This document shows, in pieces, positions 41,570-50,460 of a stretch of 64,000 bases of DNA. Location: positions 186,001 to 250,000 of the forward strand of contig NZ_JACIEV010000001.1 in assembly GCF_014197105.1 (NCBI RefSeq), written 5' to 3'. The notes below the pieces were generated by a model. That model was given only the letters and a program-made list of their open reading frames with translations. It had not been told where the DNA came from and made no database searches. Numbering within the stretch: the first letter of the stretch is position 1; the number at the start of each line of letters is the position of its first letter. A program made the translations under genes and the position numbers. The stretch comes from Sphingomonas jinjuensis. Lineage in GTDB: Bacteria; Pseudomonadota; Alphaproteobacteria; Sphingomonadales; Sphingomonadaceae.

Positions 41570-43201
41570 TTACTTCAGCAGCTGCAGGACGCTCTGCTGG
41601 CTCTGGTTCGCCTGCGCCAGCATCGCGGTCGATGCCTGGCTCAGGATGTTCGCCTTGGCGAGGGCGGTCGATTCAGCCGAGAAGTCGGTGTCCTCGATGC
41701 GGCTCTTGGCGTCCGACAGGTTGGTCGTCGTCGTAGTCAGGTTGTTGACGGTCGTCTGCAGACGGCTCTGAACCGCACCCAGGTTACCGCGCACCGATGA
41801 GACCTTGTCCAGCGCGGCGTCGATCTGCGACATGGCGTTGCTCGCGCCGGCCTGGCTCGAGATGTCGACCGGCATCGACTCGTTGCCCGAACCGCCCGAG
41901 GCGTTGAGACCGGCGGTACCGGGCGACGAGCCCTCGATGCGGATCGGACCGCCGTTTTGTGACGACAGCACGATCGAGCCGGCTGTGGTACCCGCCGAAG
42001 CGACAACGCCCGAGGTCGAGGTCACGGCGTTGATCGCGGTGATGTAGAGCGCCGCCTGCGCGGTCGGCGTCCCCGAGCTGGTCGCGGCAGCCGCGCCGAC
42101 CGCGACACCGTTGATCTTCAGCGCGCCAGCGGCCAGAGCGACGTCCTGCGTCACCGCAGCACCCGTGATCGACTGACCGTCGGATGCATTGAGGCCGGTA
42201 CGGCTGAGGTCGGTCGCAACGGTGCTCGAGATCGTCAGCGCCGAGCCATCCTTATTGGTCATCGACACGAAGCCCTGCTGCGCGCTGACGGTGCCGAAGG
42301 CACTGCCCGAGGCCGAGATTTCCGAACCATCCGTGTTCGACAGAGTGATACGGCCGTCGGTCTCGATCTCGGCCGTGACGCCGTAGGTGGCGGCGTTGGA
42401 GTTGATCGTCTTTACCAGCGACGCGGCGTCCGTCTGCGCGCCAATCGCCTTGCCGTTGATCGTGCCGGCTGCAATCGCGCCGGAAACGGCACCCGTCGTC
42501 GAGTAGCTGTTCGATGCGGTTGCGGTGACACCCAGCGCCGAATTGGCGTTGATCTTCGACGCGAGGTCCTTCGCCGCGTTCGAGGTGGCGACCGTGGTGC
42601 CGCCGGTGAAGGCGACTTGGCCGTTGATGAGCAGCGTCGCGCCCACCGCACCGCCGGTCACGCGGCCGGTGATCGACTGACCCTTGTTCGCGAGGCCGAG
42701 ATCGTCCGTCGAGGCGCCGGCCAGCGACACCGAGACGGTGTTCGTGGCGTTGGTACCGACCTGAAGCTTCAGGTTCTTCACCGAGCCGTCGAGTAGGTTT
42801 AGGCCATTGAAGTTCGTCGACTTCGAGATATCGTTGATCTGGCTGGTCAGCTGCGTAACTTCCGACTGGAGCGCGGCCCGCTCCGACGTGCCGAGCGTAC
42901 CGTTGGCCGACTGGGTCGCCAGCTCCTTCATACGCTGCAGCATCGAGGTGACCTCGCCGAGCGCGCCTTCCGCGGTCTGCGCCATCGAGATACCGTCGTT
43001 GGCGTTGCGGACCGCGACGGCCATCGACTTGATCTGGCTGTTCATGCGGCTCGCGATCGCGAGGCCGGCAGCGTCGTCCTTGGCCGAATTGATGCGCTTG
43101 CCGGTCGACAGGCGCTCCATAGCGGTCGACAGTGCCTGATTGGCGCCCATCGAAGCGTTGGCGGCGCGCAGCGCCGAAGAATTGGTTCCGATAACAGTCA
43201 T
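41570..43201 (-). CDS. fliC: flagellin
   Basis: Filament subunit, 543 residues. The conserved N-terminal D0/D1 region ([40 protein letters not shown]) and C-terminal region ([33 protein letters not shown]) enclose a variable Ala/Thr/Gly-rich centre. ATG 43201 gives the exact flagellin N-terminus; the frame to 43261 is an artefact. Only one flagellin gene is present. It has a long leader with hairpins and a sigma-28-like promoter, and is divergent from the sigma-54 activator. Confidence 0.97.
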   Translation of the reverse strand: MTVIGTNSSALRAANASMGANQALSTAMERLSTGKRINSAKDDAAGLAIASRMNSQIKSMAVAVRNANDGISMAQTAEGALGEVTSMLQRMKELATQSANGTLGTSERAALQSEVTQLTSQINDISKSTNFNGLNLLDGSVKNLKLQVGTNATNTVSVSLAGASTDDLGLANKGQSITGRVTGGAVGATLLINGQVAFTGGTTVATSNAAKDLASKINANSALGVTATASNSYSTTGAVSGAIAAGTINGKAIGAQTDAASLVKTINSNAATYGVTAEIETDGRITLSNTDGSEISASGSAFGTVSAQQGFVSMTNKDGSALTISSTVATDLSRTGLNASDGQSITGAAVTQDVALAAGALKINGVAVGAAAATSSGTPTAQAALYITAINAVTSTSGVVASAGTTAGSIVLSSQNGGPIRIEGSSPGTAGLNASGGSGNESMPVDISSQAGASNAMSQIDAALDKVSSVRGNLGAVQSRLQTTVNNLTTTTTNLSDAKSRIEDTDFSAESTALAKANILSQASTAMLAQANQSQQSVLQLLK

Positions 43202-43295
43202 AACTGGTCTCCGTCTGCACGGCTTCACCGCCGCCCCCAGAGCGGAGGGCCGAGCCGTCACAGCATGGAACGACCGGGCCGCGGCGGCCTTAAGT

Positions 43296-43337
43296 AAAAA
43301 AAGCGCCCCTCGTGCGGGGGCTCGCGCGCGCGCGAGC
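43296..43337 (-). promoter_or_regulatory. terminator-like hairpins in flagellin leader
   Basis: On the minus strand a perfect 18-base GC palindrome (43320-43337) is followed by an imperfect hairpin with GCCCC/GGGGC arms and a run of seven Ts (43302-43296). No gene ends upstream on this strand, so it lies in the fliC 5' leader and could act as an attenuator. Confidence 0.55.
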
Positions 43338-43351
43338 GTCGCGCCCGGAAA

Positions 43352-43378
43352 ATATTTGCCGGGGCGGCTGCCGGTTTA
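43352..43378 (-). promoter_or_regulatory. sigma-28-like promoter of flagellin gene
   Basis: On the minus strand TAAA, a 15-base spacer and GCAAATAT (five of eight against GCCGATAA). It would give a leader of about 145 bases. Confidence 0.5.
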
Positions 43379-43433
43379 ACGGCCCATTTACCACCATTGC
43401 CGCATTCCCATCGTGTTCATGGGGAATCTGCGA

Positions 43434-44750
43434 ATGCGCTCGATCTATCCATCCGCCGCCGTCATCGCCCGCAAGTATGCGCTGGTCTCCAGCCTGCGTG
43501 CCCAGGGCTTCGGCGTCGGCGCCGCCGATACCGGCGCGAAGCCTGGCCCGGGCGACCTGTTCATGGTCGCCGAGGGCGAGGTGCCGCCGGCCGCGGCGCG
43601 GACCGTGGTGATCGGCGAGGAGGGTCGCTTCGTCGTCCCCTCGCGCAACGGCAACCCGGCGCGAATCGCCTTCGGGCCGGAGGACGCGGCGATCGGCAAC
43701 GGCTTCGCCCGCGCGCTGATCGCCGGTCCCGACACCCCCACCGCCGCCGATCCCGAAAGCCTGGCGCTGATGGCGCTGGCCGAGCGGGTCGCGCAGGCCG
43801 ACATCACCGTGCTCATCAACGGCCCGACCGGCACCGGCAAAGAAGTGCTGGCCCGCGCGATCCACATGGGCTCGACGCGCCGCGACGGCCCGTTCATCGC
43901 GATCAACTGCGCCGCGCTGCCCGAATCGATGCTGGAGGCGATGCTGTTCGGCCACCAGAAGGGCAGCTTCACGGGTGCCTCGTCGGGTGGCGAGGGCTTC
44001 TTCCGCGCCGCCGACGGCGGCACCATCCTGCTCGACGAGATCGCCGAGATGCCGCTGTCGCTGCAGGCGAAACTGCTCCGCGTCCTTCAGGAACGCGAGG
44101 TCGTGCCGATCGGCGCCACCCAGCCGCAGCCGGTCGACGTCCGCGTCGTCGCCTGCGCCAACCGCGACCTTCAGGCCGAGGTGGCCGCCGGCCGGTTCCG
44201 CGCCGATCTCTACTACCGCCTCGCGGTATTCCCGCTCACCACCAAGCCGCTCGCCGACCGGCTTCAGGACATTCCCGCGCTCGTCGCGACGCTGGTCCTG
44301 CGCCATGCCGGCACCCGCGCCGTGGTACCGTGGCCGACCAACGCCGCGCTCGAGCGGCTTGTCCACCACGACTGGCCGGGCAATGTGCGCGAGCTCGACA
44401 ACGTCATCCAGCGCGCGCTGCTGTTCGCCGGCGGCGACACGATCGAGGCCGACCACATCGTGTTCGACCGCCCGATCACCTTCTCGTTCCAGCAGACGCG
44501 CACCGTCGTGCCGATCATGCCCGCCGCCCCCGCGGTGGTCGACGAAGAGCCGGCGACGCTCGGCAATGTCGTCCAGATGAGCGAATTCCAGGCGATCCGC
44601 GAAACGCTGCGCGCGTGCAACGGCAGCCGGATCGAGACCGCCAAGCGGCTCGGCATTTCCGAGCGCACGCTTCGCTACCGCCTCGCCAAGGCGCGCGAGC
44701 AGGGTGAGGATCTCGATCGCGGCGCCGCTGGCCGGGCGGTGTCGGCATGA
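43434..44750 (+). CDS. sigma-54-dependent flagellar transcriptional activator (FlbD-like)
   Basis: Enhancer-binding protein, 438 residues. The AAA+ domain has Walker A GPTGTGKE (residues 130-137), the sigma-54 contact loop as GSFTGA (177-182, usually GAFTGA), Walker B GGTILLDEIAEMP and the arginine-finger region (RFRADLYYRLAVFPL). A Fis-type helix-turn-helix closes it (IETAKRLGISERTLRYRLAK). The ~120-residue N-terminus is not a recognisable receiver domain with a phosphorylatable Asp. ATG 43434 has GGGGA eight bases upstream; GTG 43413 is possible. It overlaps fliE by four bases and is the likely activator of the four sigma-54 promoters in this window. Confidence 0.9.
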   Translation: MRSIYPSAAVIARKYALVSSLRAQGFGVGAADTGAKPGPGDLFMVAEGEVPPAAARTVVIGEEGRFVVPSRNGNPARIAFGPEDAAIGNGFARALIAGPDTPTAADPESLALMALAERVAQADITVLINGPTGTGKEVLARAIHMGSTRRDGPFIAINCAALPESMLEAMLFGHQKGSFTGASSGGEGFFRAADGGTILLDEIAEMPLSLQAKLLRVLQEREVVPIGATQPQPVDVRVVACANRDLQAEVAAGRFRADLYYRLAVFPLTTKPLADRLQDIPALVATLVLRHAGTRAVVPWPTNAALERLVHHDWPGNVRELDNVIQRALLFAGGDTIEADHIVFDRPITFSFQQTRTVVPIMPAAPAVVDEEPATLGNVVQMSEFQAIRETLRACNGSRIETAKRLGISERTLRYRLAKAREQGEDLDRGAAGRAVSA

Positions 44751-45121
44751 GCGTCGGGGGCATCGGCGGCGGCGGCATGTCCGTCGACCGCGTCATGGCG
44801 CTGCGCGCGCAGATCCTGGAGAAGAACCAGGCGCTCGCCCGCGCCGGCGCCGGCAATACCGCCGCCACCGGCAGTGCGACCGCGCCCGCCGAAACGAAGC
44901 CCGCCAGCTTCGCCGACACGATGGAGACCGCGCTCAAGCAGGTCAACGACGGGCAGAACCAGGCGGCGAAGCTGTCCGACGCGTACGAGCGCGGCGAGAC
45001 GATCGACATCGCCAAGGTGATGCTCGCCCGCCAGCAGGCCTCGGTCGGGTTCGAAGCGACGCTTCAGGTCCGCAACAAGCTCCTTGCCGCGTACAAGGAC
45101 ATCATGAGCATGCCGGTGTAA
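44747..45121 (+). CDS. fliE: flagellar hook-basal body adaptor FliE
   Basis: Joins the MS ring to the rod, 124 residues. The family region is the C-terminal half (SFADTMETALKQVNDGQNQA, VMLARQQASVGFEATLQV, NKLLAAYKDIMSMPV). A glycine-rich N-terminus precedes it. It overlaps the activator gene and is followed by fliF after one base. Confidence 0.93.
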   Translation: MSVGGIGGGGMSVDRVMALRAQILEKNQALARAGAGNTAATGSATAPAETKPASFADTMETALKQVNDGQNQAAKLSDAYERGETIDIAKVMLARQQASVGFEATLQVRNKLLAAYKDIMSMPV

Positions 45122-45122
45122 T

Positions 45123-46814
45123 ATGAGCACTGCCCTCACCACCCTCCCCGCCGGCGGCGATCCCGAACGCTTCGCCAACCCGCTCACCCAGATCAAGACG
45201 GTCATGGCGCAGCCCGCGGTCCGCCGCTCGCTGCCGATGGCGCTGATGATCGGCCTGATCGCCGCCGCCGCGCTCGCATGGATGTCGCTGTCGACGCCGA
45301 CGCAGAAGACGCTGTTCAGCGGCCTGACCGATGCCGACAAGCAGGCGGTCACCTCCGCGCTCGACCAGGCGGGCATCTCGAGCCACGTCGACGAGGGCAC
45401 CGGCGCGCTGACCGTCGACGAGGACAAGTTCAGCCGCGCGCGCATGCTGCTCGCCGGCCAGGGCCTGCCCAAGGCGGCGCCGGGCGGCTATGCGATCCTC
45501 GACCAGCTGCCGATGGGCGTCAGCCGCGCCGTCGAGGGCGAGCGCCTGCGCCAGGCGCGCGAGACCGAACTCGCCAAGTCGATCGAGGAGATCGACGCCG
45601 TCGCCGAGGCACGCGTCCACCTCGCCACACCCGAAGCCACCGTCTTCGTCCGCGACAATGCCGCGCCTTCCGCCTCGGTGGTGCTCAAGCTCGCCGGCGG
45701 CCGCGTACTGTCGGATGCGCAGGTGTCGTCGATCGTCAACCTCGTCGCCTCGTCGGTGCCGGGGATGAAGCCCGAGAACGTCACCGTCGTCGACCAGCTC
45801 GGCGGCCTGTTGTCAAAGCCCGGCGCCAATTCCGGCGCGGGCGCCGACGGCGACAAGCGCCTCCAGGTCCAGCAGCGCGTCGAGGACAAGGTCCGCCAGC
45901 AGCTGATCCAGCTGCTCACGCCGCTCGTCGGCGCGGGCAATTTCACCGCCGAGGTGCAGGCCGACGTCAACCTCGACGAAACTCAGGCGACGCGCGAGAG
46001 CTTCGAGAAGCAGGGTGCGCTGCGGGCCGAGGCGGGCAACTGGACCGGCGACATGAAGACCGCCGCCGCCCCCGGTGGCATTCCCGGCGCGCTCAGCAAC
46101 ACGCCGCCGCCCGCCAGCCAGCTTCAGGTGCCCACCCCCGCGGTCGGCGCCAGCGGCTCGCCCCAGCCGGTCGCCGGCCAGCCCGCACCCGATCCGGCCA
46201 AACAATCCGACGCGTATCAGCGCGCCTACGACCTGGGCAAGGAAGTGTCGGTCACCCGCAATGCGCCGGGATCGGTCAAGCGCCTGTCGGTCGCGGTGCT
46301 GCTGCGCGATCCCGACAAGACCCGCCGCACCGCGATGGAGATCACCCAGATCACCGATCTGGTGAAGAGCGCGGTCGGCTTCGACCAGGCGCGCAACGAC
46401 AACGTCACCGTCATCAGCCGCAAGTTCGCCGATCCCGATGCCGAGGCGGCCGCCGGCCCCAAGTGGTACGACAACGCCTGGCTGCCGGTGGTGGCGCGCA
46501 ACGCCACCGCGATCCTGATCGCGCTGCTGGTGCTGTTCCTGGGCGTGCGCCCCCTTGCCAAGGCGCTGATGCAGAAGCGCGACGAGGCGACGAAGGCTGA
46601 GGCGGGCGCCGCGATGGGTGCCGGTGCGCCGGTGCTCGGTGCCGATGGCCAGCCGATCGCGGCACCCGCCGTCGCCCCGCCGGTCAGCCTCGACCAGCTC
46701 GAGCAGAGCCGCGGCTATGACGAACGCGTCGATGCGGTCCGCGGCTTCACCCGCGACAATCCGGCCCGCGCCGCGCTGGCGGTTCGCGACATGATCCGGG
46801 CCGACGCCAAGTGA
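45123..46814 (+). CDS. fliF: flagellar MS-ring protein FliF
   Basis: Membrane ring that founds the basal body, 563 residues. It has an N-terminal transmembrane helix (PMALMIGLIAAAALAWMSL), ring-building motifs (LFSGLTDADKQAVTSALDQ, GYAILDQLPMGVSRAVEGER), a Pro/Gln-rich spacer, a second helix near 465-485 (NATAILIALLVLFLGVRPL), and a short C-terminal tail that binds FliG (GYDERVDAVRGFTRDNPARA). It overlaps fliG by four bases. Confidence 0.96.
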   Translation: MSTALTTLPAGGDPERFANPLTQIKTVMAQPAVRRSLPMALMIGLIAAAALAWMSLSTPTQKTLFSGLTDADKQAVTSALDQAGISSHVDEGTGALTVDEDKFSRARMLLAGQGLPKAAPGGYAILDQLPMGVSRAVEGERLRQARETELAKSIEEIDAVAEARVHLATPEATVFVRDNAAPSASVVLKLAGGRVLSDAQVSSIVNLVASSVPGMKPENVTVVDQLGGLLSKPGANSGAGADGDKRLQVQQRVEDKVRQQLIQLLTPLVGAGNFTAEVQADVNLDETQATRESFEKQGALRAEAGNWTGDMKTAAAPGGIPGALSNTPPPASQLQVPTPAVGASGSPQPVAGQPAPDPAKQSDAYQRAYDLGKEVSVTRNAPGSVKRLSVAVLLRDPDKTRRTAMEITQITDLVKSAVGFDQARNDNVTVISRKFADPDAEAAAGPKWYDNAWLPVVARNATAILIALLVLFLGVRPLAKALMQKRDEATKAEAGAAMGAGAPVLGADGQPIAAPAVAPPVSLDQLEQSRGYDERVDAVRGFTRDNPARAALAVRDMIRADAK

Positions 46815-47824
46815 GCGCGCCAGCCGCCCCGCGCAGCTACACCGGGATCGAACGCGCCGCCGTGCTGATGATGCTGGTCGGCGAGGACGAGGCCGCCGCG
46901 ATCCTGCAGAAGCTGGAACCCGAAGAGGTCCGCCAGCTCGGCGCGGCGATGTTCACCGTCGCCGAGGTCGCCGAAGAGGATGTCGAGACGGTCCTGGAGG
47001 ACTTCATCGGCCGCGCGCGCGAGCGCACCACGATCGGCTTCGACCCGCGCCCCAAGATCGAGGCGGTGATGACCCGCGCGCTGGGGCCGGAAAAGGCCGA
47101 GAGCGTCCTCACCCGCATCACCCCGGCCGAGGCCGCGTGCGAGCTGGAGATGCTCGCCTGGCTCGACGCAACCGAAATCGCGCAGATCATCGAGAAGGAG
47201 CATCCCCAGATCGCCGCGGTGATGATCGCCAATCTCGACCCCGCGATCGGCGGCCAGGTGCTCGAACTGCTGCCCGAGGCGGCGCAGCCCGACATCCTCC
47301 ACCGCATCGCGCGGCTGGGGCCGATCACGCCCGAGGCGGTCGAGACGCTCAAGACTCTGCTCGACAATCGCGTCGGCGCCAGTGCGTCGGGCGGCGGCGT
47401 GATGCTGGGCGGCGCGCGCGAGGCGGCGATGATCCTGCAGGGCGCGCGCAAGGCGACCGAGCAGCGCGTGATGCCCAAGCTGTTCAAGATCGACAAGGAC
47501 ATCGCCAAGCAGATCGAAGAGGCGATGTTCATCTTCGACAACCTGCTGGAACTGGACGACAAGAACCTGGGCACGCTGATCCGCAACGTCGACGGCGAGA
47601 TCCTGACCAAGTCGCTGAAGGGCGTGGACGAGGCGGTGCGCGAGCGCTTCCTGGGCTGCATGTCCGCGCGCGCCGCGGCGGGCATCCGCGACGAGATGGA
47701 AGCACGTGGTCCGATGAAGCTGGCCGAGGTGCTGGAGGCGCAGAAGGCGATGATCGCCATCGCGCGCAACCTGGCCAAGGACGGCACCATCCAGATGGGC
47801 GCGGGCGAGGACGATTATGTCTGA
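46811..47824 (+). CDS. fliG: flagellar motor switch protein FliG
   Basis: Rotor protein that meets the stator, 337 residues. The middle-domain EHPQ motif is present (IEKEHPQIAAVMIANLDP), and the C-terminal torque domain shows the charged helix (NLGTLIRNVDGEILTKSLKG). It overlaps both fliF (four bases) and fliH (eight bases). Confidence 0.96.
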   Translation: MSAPAAPRSYTGIERAAVLMMLVGEDEAAAILQKLEPEEVRQLGAAMFTVAEVAEEDVETVLEDFIGRARERTTIGFDPRPKIEAVMTRALGPEKAESVLTRITPAEAACELEMLAWLDATEIAQIIEKEHPQIAAVMIANLDPAIGGQVLELLPEAAQPDILHRIARLGPITPEAVETLKTLLDNRVGASASGGGVMLGGAREAAMILQGARKATEQRVMPKLFKIDKDIAKQIEEAMFIFDNLLELDDKNLGTLIRNVDGEILTKSLKGVDEAVRERFLGCMSARAAAGIRDEMEARGPMKLAEVLEAQKAMIAIARNLAKDGTIQMGAGEDDYV

Positions 47825-48542
47825 GGCGATGGCCTTTGCCCCCGCCTCCCCCGCGCCGTTCGTCGCCGGCTTCGCCGCACGGCACGAACAGTCGGCGGCC
47901 AGCACCCTCGCCGCCGCCTTCGCCGCCGCGCCAGGCTTCGCCCCGGTCGACGTGCGCGAGCGCGTCCAGGGCCCGCGCCACTTCTCGCCCGCCAATCCCG
48001 ACTGCAACCCGACCGAGGGCTGGGATCCGCTCGACCCCGCCGCCCAGATGGCGGCCGAGATCGATCCGATCGAGGTCGCCCATGCCGCCGGCTTCGCCGA
48101 AGGCCTCGCCGCCGCCCAGGCCGCCGCGGCGGAAGCCGCCGCGCGCGACCAGCAGCTGGTGTCCGAATTGCTCGAGGCGCTGAAGTTCGGCGGCGGCTTC
48201 GATCGCGAGGCGATGGCCGGACGGTTGCGCCAGACCGTGATGTTTCTCGTCTCGCGGCTCGTTGGCGAAACCGGCGTCGCCGCGGATCTGCTCGCGACCC
48301 GCGTGGATGCGGCGGCCGGTCTGCTCGCCGACAAGGCGGAAGCCGCGCTGCTTCGCCTCAATCCCGACGACGTCGCGCTGCTCGACGGCAAGCTACCCGC
48401 GACGATCTTCGCCGCCGGCGACGCCAATGTCGCACGCGGCAGCTTCGTCCTCGAAAGCGCGTCGACGATCGTCGAGGACGGCCCCGAGCTGTGGCTGGAA
48501 CAACTCGCCGCCGCGATCGAACGCGTGCCGACGCCGAAATGA
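47817..48542 (+). CDS. fliH: flagellar export apparatus regulator FliH
   Basis: Stator-like partner of the FliI ATPase, 241 residues. The centre is an alanine-rich coiled coil (GFAEGLAAAQAAAAEAAARD) and the C-terminus fits the FliH/V-ATPase E type (LLRLNPDDVALLDGKLPA, EDGPELWLEQLAAAIERV). Assignment rests on these and on the place between fliG and fliI. It is followed by a palindromic repeat before fliI. Confidence 0.85.
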   Translation: MSEAMAFAPASPAPFVAGFAARHEQSAASTLAAAFAAAPGFAPVDVRERVQGPRHFSPANPDCNPTEGWDPLDPAAQMAAEIDPIEVAHAAGFAEGLAAAQAAAAEAAARDQQLVSELLEALKFGGGFDREAMAGRLRQTVMFLVSRLVGETGVAADLLATRVDAAAGLLADKAEAALLRLNPDDVALLDGKLPATIFAAGDANVARGSFVLESASTIVEDGPELWLEQLAAAIERVPTPK

Positions 48543-48562
48543 TTAACCATTTCGTGGAATAA

Positions 48563-48674
48563 CTTCCGTTCGTGGTGAGGAGGCGCTGAGCGAAGTCGAA
48601 GCGCCGTCTCGAACCACCTGCCCTTTGAGACGAGCCTTCGCCTTCGCTCAATCTCTCCTCAGGGCGAACGGAAG
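48563..48674. repeat. palindromic repeat between fliH and fliI
   Basis: The outer arms CTTCCGTTCG... and ...CGAACGGAAG flank inner copies of GAGGAGGCGCTGAGCGAAG and CTTCGCTCAATCTCTCCTC. The right edge CGGAAG lies just upstream of the fliI start. Confidence 0.85.
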
Positions 48675-48689
48675 AGATTGTGGAAGCCC

Positions 48690-50021
48690 ATGCTGAACCG
48701 CTTCACCGCCGACTATCTCGACACCCTCGGCCACGCCGACTTCCGCCCGACGCCATCGGTGTCGGGGCGGCTCGCCAGCTATGACGGGCTGCTGATGGAA
48801 GCGGTCGGCCTGTCGCTGCCGGTCGGCACCGTCTGCCGCGTCGGCGGGCATGGCGACAGTTTCGTCGAGGCGGAGGTGATCGGCTTTCGCGGCGGCAGGA
48901 CGCTGCTGATGAACCTCGGTGGCCCCGCCCCCCTCCTGCCGCGCGCACCGGTCAAGCCAATCGGCCCTCCGGGCGAGGCGGAGGTGGGCGCCGCGCTGCT
49001 CGGCCGCGTCGTCGATGGCGCGGGCAAGCCGATCGACGGGCTCGGGCCCATCCGCGGCGCCGCCAGCTGGCCGCTCGCCGGCAAGCTGCAATCGCCGCTC
49101 GATCGCGGCCGCGTGCTCCAGCCGCTCGATGTCGGCGTGCGCGCGATCAACGGCCTGCTGACGGTCGGCCAAGGCCAGCGCGTCGGCATCATGGCTGGTT
49201 CGGGCGTCGGCAAGTCGGTGCTGCTTGGCATGATGGTGAAGGCGGCCAAGGCCGACGTCATCGTCATCGGCCTGATCGGCGAGCGCAGCCGCGAGGTCGC
49301 CGACTTCCTCGAAACCAAGGTCGCGGGCGAGGCGCGCGCGCGCTCGGTCGTCGTCGCGGTACCCGCCAATCACTCGCCGGTGCTTCGCATCCGCGGTGCA
49401 CTGCGTGCCACCGCCATCGCCGAGGCGTTTCGCGACGAGGGCAAGAAGGTCCTCCTCATCATGGACTCGCTGACCCGCGTCGCGCATGCCGGCCGCGAGA
49501 TCGGCCTGGCGCTCGGCGAGCCGGCGTCGGCGCGCGGCTATCCGCCCAGCGCGATCGCGATGCTGCCCAACCTGATCGAGCGCGCCGGCGCCGATGCGCA
49601 CGGCACCGGCTCGATCACCGCCATCTACACCGTGCTGGCCGACGGCGACGACGGCAACGACCCCGTCGTTGATTCGGCACGCTCGATCCTCGACGGCCAT
49701 ATCGTCCTGACCCGCGCGCTCGCCGAGCAGGGCGTCTATCCGGCGATCGACATCTCCAAATCGGTCAGCCGCGTCATGACCGATATTGCGCAGCCCGCGC
49801 ATATCCACGCTGCGCGCGTGCTTCGCCGGCATCTCGCAACCTATGAACAGAACCGCGACCTCGTGCTGATGGGTGCCTATCGCGCGGGCGCCGATCCCGC
49901 GATCGACCAGGCGATCGCCGCGCATGGCGCGATCATGGCCTATGTCTCGCAGAGCGCGGGCGAGACGGTGTCGCTCGACGATGCGGTCATGGAGCTGACC
50001 GGCGTGTTCGGCGATGGCTGA
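48690..50021 (+). CDS. fliI: flagellum-specific ATP synthase FliI
   Basis: Export ATPase of about 443 residues, homologous to F1-beta. Walker A is GSGVGKS at residues 170-176, Walker B KVLLIMDSLTRVAHAGREIG, and the family motif PPSAIAMLPNLIERAG is present. ATG 48690 is used; TTG 48678, four codons earlier, has GGAAGAGA before it and cannot be excluded. It overlaps fliJ by eight bases. Confidence 0.96.
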   Translation: MLNRFTADYLDTLGHADFRPTPSVSGRLASYDGLLMEAVGLSLPVGTVCRVGGHGDSFVEAEVIGFRGGRTLLMNLGGPAPLLPRAPVKPIGPPGEAEVGAALLGRVVDGAGKPIDGLGPIRGAASWPLAGKLQSPLDRGRVLQPLDVGVRAINGLLTVGQGQRVGIMAGSGVGKSVLLGMMVKAAKADVIVIGLIGERSREVADFLETKVAGEARARSVVVAVPANHSPVLRIRGALRATAIAEAFRDEGKKVLLIMDSLTRVAHAGREIGLALGEPASARGYPPSAIAMLPNLIERAGADAHGTGSITAIYTVLADGDDGNDPVVDSARSILDGHIVLTRALAEQGVYPAIDISKSVSRVMTDIAQPAHIHAARVLRRHLATYEQNRDLVLMGAYRAGADPAIDQAIAAHGAIMAYVSQSAGETVSLDDAVMELTGVFGDG

Positions 50022-50433
50022 CGCCGCGAAGCTCGCGCGCATCCACCGCGTACGCACGCTCCAGCTCGGCCTGAAGCGCGCCGACGAGGTCGCGGCGGCG
50101 GAAAAGCATCGCAGCGAATCGATGCTCAGTGATCGTATCGTCGCGCTCGCCGATGCGGTCGCGCCGACCATGGCGGGCGCCGGCGGCTTCTCGCTCGCCG
50201 CCCAGGCGCATTATCGCGAGCGGCTGCATCAGTCCGCCATCGCCGCCACCTCGCGCGTCGCCGCGGCGGAAGCGCAGTGGCAATTTGCCACCGAGGCGAC
50301 CCGCGCCGCGCACCGCGACCAGACCGCGATCGAAAAGCTGATCGCTCGCGCTGACGCCGACGCGATCGTCAAGGAAATGCGCGCGCTTCAGGACGCGCCG
50401 CCGTCTGCGCGAAAACGGCACGATCCTTGCTGA
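50014..50433 (+). CDS. fliJ: flagellar export protein FliJ
   Basis: A 139-residue two-helix coiled-coil protein, matching FliJ in size, helical content (LQLGLKRADEVAAAEKHRSE) and place after fliI. Sequence conservation of FliJ is low, so the name relies on position. The 3' end contains the sigma-54 promoter of fliK, and a 15-base palindrome GTGGCAATTTGCCAC at 50277-50291 lies within the coding sequence. Confidence 0.8.
   Translation: MADAAKLARIHRVRTLQLGLKRADEVAAAEKHRSESMLSDRIVALADAVAPTMAGAGGFSLAAQAHYRERLHQSAIAATSRVAAAEAQWQFATEATRAAHRDQTAIEKLIARADADAIVKEMRALQDAPPSARKRHDPC
50416..50431 (+). promoter_or_regulatory. sigma-54 promoter of fliK operon
   Basis: CGGCAC-GATCC-TTGCT lies inside the end of fliJ. 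The predicted start is about 50442, 19 bases before the fliK ATG. It overlaps the fliJ stop, so fliK can be transcribed both from here and by read-through. Confidence 0.85.
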
Positions 50434-50435
50434 TC

Positions 50436-50459
50436 GCTGGCTGGAGAAACATAGCCAGC
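50436..50459 (+). promoter_or_regulatory. hairpin around fliK ribosome-binding site
   Basis: GCTGGCT and AGCCAGC form a 7-base stem with loop GGAGAAACAT, which contains the ribosome-binding site. The ATG follows one base after the stem. The GGAG is 14 bases from the ATG when unfolded, and the hairpin would shorten that distance. Confidence 0.5.
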
Positions 50460-50460
50460 C

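Noticed and set aside
46715..48550. A 611-codon minus-strand frame opposite fliG and fliH
   Set aside because: It has low-complexity Ala/Ser composition and conflicts with clear fliG and fliH.
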